64,000 bases of DNA, taken from NCBI GenBank assembly GCA_015178975.1, contig WHVD01000012.1:62001-126000 (forward strand), written 5' to 3'. Origin of the DNA: Hysterangium stoloniferum. Its lineage: Eukaryota; Basidiomycota; Agaricomycetes; Hysterangiales; Hysterangiaceae. The translations under genes were made by a program, and so were the position numbers. A model generated the notes under the pieces. The model saw only the letters and a list, made by a program, of their open reading frames with translations, was not told the DNA's origin and made no database searches. Of this stretch, positions 11,606 through 20,939 are shown piece after piece; position 1 is the first letter of the stretch; every line of letters starts with the position of its first letter.

Positions 11606-12131
11606 TCTCATTTGTCTGAGGGCACATTACATGCTTGGCTTACATTTAATTGACATCACTCAAAGGTTCTTAGATATCCTTAATGGGATATCTATGTGGG
11701 GGATTCCATTGAATTCAGCTGCATGAGTTTTGAAACTCCATAATTACTGGTGATGTACACTGAAGACAGTTTATTAAGCATATATAACACCTGTTTAAAA
11801 ACACCTGGTCACACTCGATGGAACATACTTAACTATCTTCACCCCCCCCCAATAATCTCTCTATAACCAAAAGAGTGCTATATCAAACCCTTATCATCCC
11901 CCCCCACAGTTGTCACTGTGAGAGCAGGTGAAAATGAACCCCATATGTAGTCTTGTTTGCATAGCTGGTGTAGGAAGAGTGGATTTTGTGGATTTGTGCA
12001 ATGGTGAGATATAAGGATCTTTGCCTATCAGAGGTGATTTATAGGTCATCACTGTAGACAATGGGATTCTGACATATTTTCATATGCACTTTGTGCAGGA
12101 CAACAACAACTCAATTCATTTGCAGTGAGCA
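11606..12131. other. Spacer with homopolymer C runs
   Basis: No coding signal. It includes two C runs (near 11841 and 11899) and a short AGATATCC/GGATATCT palindrome near 11671. It may include LTR remnants, but no paired copy with clear ends was found. Confidence 0.35.
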
Positions 12132-12366
12132 CTTGTATATCTGAGGCCAATTTATGTAATGAAGGTTTTTCCCCAATGGTTGGGTGTTAATATGATTGCC
12201 ACTTCTATTCTGAATGAAGGATCTTTGGGAAATAATAAACTATGGACATTTTCACAGACAATTCAAGTCTCTCCAAGGGCCACAACTGCTCCAGTCTGCA
12301 TCAGGATGCAGGACCCATTTTTGGCATCTGAACAAATACAGGTCAGTCAATATTTAGTCACCTAAC
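12132..12366 (+). repeat. Direct repeat R1, copy 1
   Basis: A segment of about 230 bases starting GTATATCTGAGG and ending after CAGTCAATATTTAG recurs at 13466-13735 with roughly 90% identity by eye. Both copies keep a frame starting MKVFP and containing WLGVNMI, but similarity at DNA level is equally high outside the frame, so coding is not supported. They could be fragments of LTRs or of a MITE family. Confidence 0.6.
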
Positions 12367-13465
12367 TACATTTGACTTTGTTACGTCATGTATCAGTCAC
12401 CAGAATACCTGCCAGACTCCGTCCCTGTCTATGTCCGACCTTGTCCCATGTGTCAGTCACTGGACCCCACTTGGAAAACCCGTCATCACTCTAACTGAGC
12501 CCCATTCCCATTTTAGTCATTGACCTGTCACAATTCAGACTCCGCTCCTGCTCCATTTCCCGTTATGGTTTATTATTTGTCACAATTCAGACTCCACTCC
12601 ATTCCATCCCATTCCTAACACCAAATTTGGTGTTTACTATTCTCATTTCATGTTTTGCTAGTTTCATTTCATTATTACTAGATTTGGTATGTTATTCATT
12701 CCACGGTCTATATAGTCTGGCAGATGTTGTACCTACAATCCAGTCAGAAAATCGGCTTGGATTCCCCCCAGTAACCTAATACCTTTTCCGCTCTAAAACT
12801 CCTCCTTGAATCACACCACTCTCACTAGTTGGAGCCTATGGGCTCTGACGCATCTATCCCTCTTATTTATCTCAACTCCTGACCTCTCGACCCACGACTT
12901 CTGACCTATGATCCCTTGACCCATGAACCCCACCCGGACTCCCCGGGATTCCTGTCTGCCTGTCTGAAATTGGACAACACAATCTCGCAAGGGTGCAGCC
13001 TATAAACTGAAGCCAAGTCCTACCGGGTATCCCGCAGGTTTCTCTGGAAACCTGCCATGTAAGTACCCTAACAAATGATGTGTTCATGTATAGCAGAGAG
13101 AATAGTGTGCATAGTGGATTGTGGGGACAAGCATGCTAAAAGGCCTTGTATTTATACTTGAACAACAAAGCATGTGACTTTGGGGTTTAGGGTTTAGGAT
13201 GTGGAAGCAGAGTCATATGATCATGAATATTTTTAGACTACTTCTTTGCTATGTGAATCCTGGCAACAAAGCTGTTCACATGTAAAAGCTTCATTAATCC
13301 TGTTATTACATGGCTATAAATGGACATATGAAATGATGACTATGTAATCAACATTTAGTGATGTTAGAGCTTCTTTCATAATTTATTCAGAATCTATGGA
13401 ATTTTTTGAACCAGTGTTAAAGAGTCTTTTCAAAATAAAGACACATGCAAACAGTTTTGTTGCTA
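12367..13465. other. Spacer between R1 copies, possible LTR debris
   Basis: No supported gene. Pyrimidine-rich sequence around 12400-12900 (repeated ATTCAGACTCC strings) and a TATATAG box near 12709 resemble LTR U3/R sequence. A short TTTAGGGTTTAGG string lies at 13186-13198. Confidence 0.35.
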
Positions 13466-13735
13466 CTGTATATCTGAGGTCAATTTTATGAATCTTTCTC
13501 TATAATGAAGGTTTTTCCCCCATGGTTGGGTGTTAATATGATTACCATTTCTATTCTGAATGAAGGATCTTTGGGAAATATTAAAATATGGACATCTTCA
13601 CAGACAATTCAAGTCTCTCCAAGGGCCACAACTGCTCCAGTCTCTATCAGGACGTGGGACCTGTTTTTGGCATCTGAACAAATGCAGGTCAGTCAATATT
13701 TAGCTTCACCTAATAGTACCAATTAACTATACATT
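13466..13735 (+). repeat. Direct repeat R1, copy 2
   Basis: Second copy of the segment at 12132-12366, with a small insertion on its left side (GAATCTTTCTCTA). It lies about 190 bases upstream of the mariner element. Confidence 0.6.
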
Positions 13736-13922
13736 TAGATATATACAAACCTCCTGTCAAGGCCCTGAATATTTTTCAGGTTTTTTTATCTCTGTTTAAA
13801 TTTGTGTTTATTTAAATTTAGTTTATTTTATCATGCATCAAACAACATATGATACACATGTGTCAAAATATTTAGTTTTTTTAGTTTTTTCTTTAGTATA
13901 AATACCTCAGGATGTACATATA

Positions 13923-14131
13923 CAGTGAGGGACAAAACCCTTCCAATGATTTTTAGTTGTGCAAATATTCTTGAATAACTCAAGAACCACTGTAGATACA
14001 GACCTGAAATTTGGTGGTTGGTTATATCTACATGTTATCTATATGCTCTTAAAATATTACGACATAAGCATTAGTATTTCCCACGCTATAAATAAAATAA
14101 TAATAAAATCACATTGGAAGGGTTTTGTCCC
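13923..14131 (+). repeat. Left terminal inverted repeat of the mariner element
   Basis: It pairs with 15306-15514. The repeat itself is bounded by an inverted 20-mer: the outer copy at 13929-13948 and its reverse complement at 14112-14131. Each arm thus resembles a small MITE. Confidence 0.88.
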
Positions 14132-14271
14132 AGTCACATCATTAACACAAAACCTTATTGATTATCAGCAAATAAGGTTTTGTTTAATCATGTGACCTGT
14201 CAAAATTAGATATATATATAGCTGTTCACTTTCTAATTCAACAACATCCCCACAACTCAATATGCTACACC

Positions 14272-15276
14272 ATGAAAGCTCTTACTCCTCCTCAGGTTAA
14301 CCATATTCTCATTTTGCTCAATAATGGCAAGTCTACTTCTCAGATCTCTGCAATCACTGGCAGAGATCAGTTTACTATATCCAGAATTCACTTTACCCAT
14401 TGCCCATCACTTGCCAAAGCACCTGGTGGCCATCCATGCAAGCTTTCTCCCTCAGATATTCATTATTCCCTCTAACAAATCACTTCTCAGAAGGCAGAAC
14501 ATGCCACTGAGGTGACCAAAATCCTTCAAAATATGACTGGACAGTCCATTTCAGTGAAGACTGTTCATAGAGTACTCAAGAAGGCTGGAATGAGGGCTGT
14601 GGTGGAGAGAAAAGGCCTTTACTCACTAAGAGGCATAGGAAGGCAAGGATGGACTTTGCTCTGGCACACAAGGACTGGACTGTGGATGATTGGAAGAGGG
14701 CTGTTTGGTTAGAGAAGACAAAAATCAATTGTTTGGAGTCAGATGGAAGGAAGTAGGTGTGGAAAAAGGCAGGAGAGGGGCTCAGTGATAGGGTGGCTGA
14801 GGGTACAATCAGGTTTGGAGGATGAAATCTGATGTTGTGAGGCTGTATGTGGTGGGAAGGACCAGGATATTCCACCAAAATTGATGGAAGGATGGATGCT
14901 GACCTTTATGTTAGCATTATGGAAGATGAACTTCAAGAAATCATGGAGTATTATGGCAAGAACACAGGAGATGTGGTCTTTCAGCAAGACAATGACCCCA
15001 AACACAAGAGAAAAAAGGCCACAAATTGGTTTAAAGACAATGGATTTGTGGTCATGGTATGGCCACCTGAGTCTGCTGACCTTAATCCAATTGAACACCT
15101 CTGGTATTACCTCAAAAGGAGGCTGGGTGGCACCCAAGAGTATTCATGAGTTGTGGGAGAGGGTTCAGACAGAGTGGGAGAAGATCCCAGCCTCTACTTG
15201 TCAGAACTTGATAGAGAGTATGCCTAGAAGGGTTGAGGCTGTTTTGAAGGCCAAGGGAGGCTATACCAAGTACTAG
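14272..15276 (+). pseudogene. Tc1/mariner transposase pseudogene (DD34E)
   Basis: The ATG at 14272 starts MKALTPPQVNHI, followed by a helix-turn-helix region (KSTSQISAITGRDQFTISRI). The frame is interrupted by TAA at 14473-14475, shifts near 14612, and carries further stops at about 14755, 14825 and 14838. The C-terminal catalytic part is clear: FQQDNDPKH near 14980 and DLNPIEHLW near 15080, with 34 residues between the second Asp and the Glu. The first catalytic Asp region, expected as a SDE-like motif, reads LEK here, so a key residue is lost. A last frameshift near 15125 precedes the C-terminus ending at 15276. Several stops look like G-to-A changes at Trp codons. Confidence 0.88.
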
Positions 15277-15305
15277 ATTGTTTAATTTGTATTTTTTTTA
15301 TACCA

Positions 15306-15514
15306 GGGACAAAACCCTTCCAATGTGATTTTATTAGTGTTTTATTTATAGCATGGTAAATACTAATGCTTATGTCATAATATTTTAAGAGCATATAGAT
15401 AACATATAGACTTAATCAACCCCCAAATTTCAGGTCTGTATCTACAGTAGTTCTTGAGTTATTCAAGAATCTTTGCACAACTAAAAATCATTGGAAGGGT
15501 TTTGTCCCTCACTG
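15306..15514 (-). repeat. Right terminal inverted repeat of the mariner element
   Basis: Reverse complement of 13923-14131 with scattered differences. The inner 20-mer is at 15306-15325 and the outer one at 15489-15508. Confidence 0.88.
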
Positions 15515-15516
15515 TA

Positions 15517-15915
15517 TGTATAATTAGACCCCAGTTTCAATCTCTTAGGATTTCCACTAAACACAAGTATGATATTCATTAGAACCTCTCTTCCTTTACT
15601 CCTTATCCTTGTCCTATCTCTTGTTTCCTCTTTGTGTTTTGGTAGCCTTGTTAGGGCTGCTCTAAGAGAAGATTGAAACCCTCTTAACAACTGTACCATC
15701 TCTCTCTCTCTCAATATGTAACTCCTCACATCCAATTCCCCTTTCCTCCATCCTTTCAACCTCTCAGGCTCTTCTGTGCAGCCTCCCCCTTTAGTATTCA
15801 CAGCTTTACTAATGTTCTTACTAAGATGACTCAGATATAATTCATACCATATTGCATCATTGTTTGTGCATGTGTTAGGACTGGGACAGGGACCCAGACC
15901 CCATCCTATATGCAC
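15517..15915 (-). CDS. Doubtful minus-strand frame next to the mariner insertion
   Basis: An open frame of about 130 codons with basic composition (segments such as RSKGREVLMNIILVF) runs into the mariner terminal repeat, which supplies its last codons and stop. It lacks an ATG at its upstream edge. It might be an exon of a gene or element disrupted by the insertion. No family is recognised and it may be chance. Confidence 0.18.
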
Positions 15916-15974
15916 TCAACTATCTTTATTGCAAGAATCACACACCAGACCCCAACTGGACATTCTGGACCCCC

Positions 15975-16670
15975 TTGTTCTCAATCCATCTTTGCCCATT
16001 TGATATCTGGTTCATTGTGTTATTGTACAGTATCTTGGCCCGTGGTATTCCTGATTCTGAAGCCTCCATTGTGTATGAACCCGTTGAAGCAGCCCTCCGG
16101 GTTGTTCAGGAATTTGGCCATGGCACATGCTTGGCCAAACTTGATCTCAAAGAGCCATTTCATCATATCCTGGTATCCCCATCACAGTGGTACCTCCTTG
16201 GTTTCCACTGGGCTTCTAAATTCTATCATGCAGTAGTACTAATCTTTGGCTTGCATTCTGCACCTTATATTTTTAACCTTTTTGCTGAAGCATTACACTG
16301 TATTATTGTGCATCCCATTCCAGCTGCCCTTCACCACTACTTAGATGATTTCCTGCTGATATTCAAACCAGGGACCTCACTACAGACTGCCAATGCAGCT
16401 ATCAACTGGTGCCAAGCCCTTGGCAACCAGCTTGGCCTCTCATTTCAACATGAAAAGACTATTCAGCCCTGCACAATGTTGGAGTATCTTGGCTTGGAAA
16501 TTGACACCATTGCCATGTACTCTAATCCAGGGTCTTCCCTGGATGCTGCCAACCTCGATGCGAGCATAAAGCTTGCTTTTGCTTCATTCCTTAGATGTGG
16601 AGAAGTCACTGTTAAGGGCAACAAATTCGTGACTTTCAATCCCTCTGCCCACCTGACACATAACGCATGA
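15975..16670 (+). pseudogene. DIRS-like retrotransposon remnant: RT joined to tyrosine recombinase
   Basis: A 231-codon frame contains a DIRS-type reverse transcriptase core: CLAKLDLKEPFHHILV, then LLGFHW, then GLHSAPYIFNLFAEALH, then the catalytic box YLDDF (Y-L-D-D at residues 122-125), then EYLGLEID. DIRS elements characteristically have HYLDDF rather than YMDD. From about residue 196 the frame changes to SFLRCGEVT and FNPSAHLT, which matches the start of the DIRS tyrosine recombinase. The RNase H/methylase interval is missing, so an internal deletion has fused RT to recombinase in frame. The N-terminal RT fingers are also absent. The frame stops exactly where coiled-coil copy 2 begins. 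Confidence 0.75.
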
Positions 16671-18480
16671 TGATCTCAAGCCCTGCAGATGGACAAACTC
16701 TACCCCCTCATGCCGACAAATAAGTTGGATCAGGAACAATGTTTTCCCCACCTGATGCTTGACGAATGAACACAAGGTTTTCTCCCCCAAATTCCCCACC
16801 CCTCCAGATGCTCCAGCAGACGAGTTGCATGTTCCTGCATCAATACACGAGGTTCCTTTGTTCCAATCAAACCTGGAACTTGAAGCTGAAGAGCTCATGG
16901 CCAAACTACGAGAACAAATCTCCCTCCAGCAACAACTTGTCTGTCAGTTCAAAATAGAGCTCAACGCATGTGAAGAACAGGTCTCCTTACTTAGTGCACA
17001 ACTTAGGAATGCTGAGGCTGGTGCTGAAAAGTACCTCAAGGAAGTTAGAAGGCAACAAGCGGCAATGTGTTCACTCAGGCGCAAGGTTAGTGAGCTAGAA
17101 AAACTCTGTCGTATACTGGAAGAGATCGAAAGAAGCAAGGAGGGAATTTTTGACAGGAGTATAGTGGACGAGGCGAGTAAGGGAGTGTTGGTTGTCCTGA
17201 ATGCCAGTATCGGGCAGTTCAAGGTGGAACTTGATGATGCAAGAGTATACGAAAAGCAGGCACGCGAAGAGACTCACAAGCTTAAGGGTGCTGCAGCTCT
17301 CAGCACAAAACGGCAGCGCTCATAAAGGGTTGAGAAGGAGTTGCGAGCACCCATGGGAAAGAAAATGATGAAGTCAGAACCCTGCAGGAGTGGCTCACAA
17401 TAACATGTCACATCAACAAGATGGATCGCACATTACGGGAGGAACTTACAGCACAGCAAGGCCTTTTCACTCGAACAAAGACGTCGTGCAATGATTGAAG
17501 TACAATGGATCAAGGAGAAGGTGGACTTTGTAGCTCGCCTAGACGCACACACCGTCGATCAAAACTCACACTCGAATGATATTAATGACTTGCAGTGTAC
17601 GTTGGAGGCGAAAGAGACTGAATTACATATTACATGGTTTTAAAGTAGAGGTGGGTGCACAGTGGGGCTATGCAGAGAAAGCGGATGAGAAAATAAAATC
17701 TTTAGAAGGTGAAAAGAGGGGCCTTACTAAAATTGTACAGGAAATGGATGCTACGCTTGAGGAGCTGCACAGGTCATTGGAAGGCGGCTGAAGCAAAGAG
17801 TGTGGAATTGAAAGATGAGCATAATGAGGTGTGACTGACGTGAGAAGAATTGGAACAAGACTGAGATGTAAGGTCGTTGATTGACCTCACTGAGTCGATG
17901 CAGACAGGACTAAGTTTTCTCTGTTTAATTGTAGGTGGTTCTTTGATACAGAATTTAGGATCTTACTTGTAACTATATCCTTCGAGAGTTGATATACCCT
18001 TGACGGACATCTGATGCCGATGCAAGGAAACAAGGGTGATTGAGGCTGTGTCATGAGGTAGGGGAACAGAGGGGCAGCTCAGCTGACATCAGAGACGATC
18101 AGATGGAGCAAACAGGAGGGTTGCCTGAGACCATGTGGAGTCGATCCGTAATGTGTGCCTGTGGTAAGACGGCCAGAATTACAGAGATCAGGTTTGTCAT
18201 ATTCTCCTAATTAGGCACGTAAGGTGACCCACGAAGCTTTTCAGCTGGCTAAAGATGTCAACTTGGAACGTTAACATGCAGAGAGACTAACTCAAAGTCT
18301 CCAAGAACATGGAATGAAGCCAAACCAAGAAACAATACACTTTAGGTGTTGTGGCATGCCTAAAGGAAATACTTCACACGCGAGATGGTGACGATACTCA
18401 GATGCATCAACGAATCCTAGAATGTGAGCATGAAACAGATGACCTAAGGGATCAAATGAACAAGATGACATGCGAACATT
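16668..18480 (+). pseudogene. Coiled-coil gene fragment, copy 2 (longer)
   Basis: 16759-17325 is open for 188 codons and matches copy 1: ELMAKLREQISLQQQLVCQF, KVSELEKLCRILEEIE, and QFKVELDDARVYEKQA are classic coiled coil. Beyond the part shared with copy 1 (to about 17545) the helix-forming frame can be followed with shifts: EKADEKIKSLEGEKRGLTK near 17670-17730 and DGDDTQMHQRILECEHETD near 18390-18450. Frame changes at about 17330, 17480, 17640 and 17790 mean either several introns or decay. It resembles a fragment of a long rod protein. It is followed directly by Helitron sequence. Confidence 0.6.
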
Positions 18481-18559
18481 GGTTGGTGGATGACCAAACC
18501 CACCACCACACATGGTCCCACCTCCAGCTATGCCCCCATTCCAGCCTTGTCTCTATCTC

Positions 18560-18876
18560 TAGCCATGTCCCCACTTCCCATCATTCCACAACCTGTAGCC
18601 ATACCTCCACTACCACCTCTTCCACAATTATCCCTTGGACAGCAACCAGTTGTTGAAGCCAGGTTTAAAAGACATGACTTGGGACATATGAACATACAAT
18701 GTTCAGAGTATGGAGATTTACACTGGATGGATGCTCATCTGACAAATAGTTCTCTGACATATTCAAAGTTTGGCAAGTGTTGCAAGCAAGGAAAGGTCAC
18801 CCTCACAATGCTTCAGCCACTCCCTGAGATCTTAAGGTTTTTGCTGCAGGATGACATGGAAAATGGCAGAATATTT

Positions 18877-18911
<35 letters not shown>

Positions 18912-20500
18912 CAGTTCCATTTATATCACTTGGTGTCTATTTGAATGAATCTGTCTTGCAAAATGGTGGCCACCTATGTATATATCTTCAAAATTCAGGG
19001 TGAGCTGTATCACCAGTAAATCTCCTTCATCCCTTACAGGGATGGTGTATCATCTTAGCTTTACATCTATGATCCTGTACTTGCATGGAAGGATGCACTG
19101 AAGGATACATTACAGCAAAGGCAGAATCACAGGACAAATCAAAGCTAAAGTCTAAATATTTTCTGACCTGCAGGATATGTTGGAGCAATCTACATAATCC
19201 CTTTATGAACCACTATCACCAAGCACATGAGTAATTAAGGACACAGCCAGAGACTTCCAGGTTATATGATGGGTTGAGCAATAAGGGTTTAATGATCCAC
19301 AATGTGACGACCTTCCAACTGGTGATGAACTTGCAGTCATTTTGCCTGGAGGGAGTGGTGCAGCTCATGGTGATCTGAGGGGTATAATCATTCAGAGAAG
19401 GGGAGGCCAGTTTCATCATATCCATGAGCACAAGCCGTTTATACAGTCCTTCATTATGTCATGTTTTTTCCCAGGGGTGAGTGTGGTTGGTCATGAGACA
19501 TTCCCTGTGCAAACCAAATTTGACAGTCCCAGGCTGGACAACAGGCTGACTATCATGAAGATGAAAAAGCTAGAAATCATAAAGTGACCCTATGTGAATA
19601 TTATGCCTATAACCTATTTCCCAGAGCAAATGAAGCCAGAAAACTGTTCTATGGACAAACATTATTCCAGAAATGCATTGTCAATGCTGGAGCAGCCACA
19701 GAGCAGTATGTATAGATTGAGATTTCTGAGGAAAAATCAACCAAAATTATTGACAGAACTCTACAACCAGGTGGTCAATGTGCTGTCAACATAGATCCCA
19801 ATAGTCTCTGTCAGATGGTCACGCTACCTTCTTCCTGTACTGGCAGTTCAAGGGATGTTGTCAGGGCCCATATATACTGTATTATATTATATTTTATTTT
19901 ATTTGTCATATATCACAATGCATAATATCACACAAGGTCAAAAGACTTGCACATCACACATCACACAGCAACACATGATGATGTGTGTGATGTCCATGAT
20001 ATACAAAATGTAAAAACTTTCTTAATAATACCTTTATTTAATTTTCCCTTTAGTATAAATTGTCTTGGTTTGGTCTCCCATGCCTTTGCTCTTAAGAAGG
20101 CTAAGTTGCTGCATATGTTTACAGACAATCATTTCTTGGGTAGAACAATAGGCCATATCTATGTCATTGAATTTTAAAAGTATGTCTTTCCACACATGCA
20201 CTGCCTTGCTGTATATGGTTTAATGAATGAAATAAGCCAAGGACACCAGGAGATATCAATTCACTTATTTGACCCTGTTTTCCAGATCCTCAAACATACC
20301 CCACACCATTTGATTTCATAGGTTGTCTCATGACCTATGGCCCCTGTAGTGCTGAATATCCAACTGCTTGCTATACACTAGACAAGAATGCAATAAATAC
20401 TTCCCAAAAGATTGGTGTGAAGCTACCATTGTCAATGAAGAAGGCTACCCTCTAATAATAGAAGACTTTATGAAACTCCAAAGTTTACATATGACAACAG
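18560..20500 (+). mobile_element. Decayed Helitron helper (RepHel N-terminal part)
   Basis: A proline-rich segment (near 18560-18650) leads into HDLGHMNIQCSEYGDLHWMD, then GKCCKQGKVTL, the Cys-rich N-terminal motif of fungal Helitron helicase-like proteins. Further downstream, in shifting frames, come LPGGSGAAHGDLRGIIIQRR (near 19350-19400) with FHHIHEHKPFIQS, then FTDNHFLGRTIGHIYVIEF (near 20120-20172), and a Cys-rich ECNKYFPKDWCEATIVNEEG segment (near 20385-20450). These are in the order of the Helitron_like_N domain. The catalytic Rep tyrosines, helicase and both ends (5' TC, 3' hairpin-CTRR) were not found. A (TA)n run interrupts it. Confidence 0.65.
18880..18909. repeat. (TA)n microsatellite
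   Basis: About 14 uninterrupted TA dinucleotides inside the Helitron remnant, breaking the helper frame. Confidence 0.95.
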
Positions 20501-20939
20501 ACATATCATCCCTCACTCTCCTATGTACTCTTGGCTGTGACTGACCATGATCTAATTATGTTATTGTATCTCTTCTGCCTAATTAGTATTATACTTAACC
20601 AGTCAATACATATTCTACCATACTTTAACAGTCAGTATTCTTTGCACACAGAGTGATAATGTACAAGACTGGGTCAATAAAGTAAATGGATCAATACTGT
20701 TAGAAAGGCCACAATTAAACAACCATGTAATTTGGAAAGACACCAGATGAGTTAGGATAGTTTAGGCTAGGGTTTAAACCCCAAACCCTACACCCTAAGT
20801 ACACTGATATTTATTTAGCTAGACATCCATTATTTTATCATTGCCTTGTTACCTCTTTACTCATGTTATGTGGCCTCTGTACACTGATATATGCTCCATT
20901 GAGCTGCTATGCCTCTCTTTGGAGACTAGTTTTCAAACC
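20501..20939. other. Spacer downstream of the ankyrin gene
   Basis: No gene is supported. It contains GGGTTTAAACCCCAAACCCT (20769-20788) and another AAACCCTAAAC near 20935, short telomere-like strings without a tandem array. Confidence 0.4.

Larger units (their letters stand above)
13923..15514 (+). mobile_element. Tc1/mariner DNA transposon, inactive
   Basis: The element begins CAGTGAGGGACAAAACCC and ends with its complement, and is bounded by TA on both sides (13921-13922 and 15515-15516), the standard Tc1/mariner target duplication. The terminal inverted repeats are long (209 bases each). Between them lies a broken DD34E transposase gene on the plus strand. Total length is 1592 bases, in the usual range for the superfamily. 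Confidence 0.93.

Noticed and set aside
12159-13726. Two MKVFP frames as a duplicated small gene
   Set aside because: DNA identity extends outside the frame, there is no splice or codon-level constraint, and surrounding sequence looks like LTR debris.
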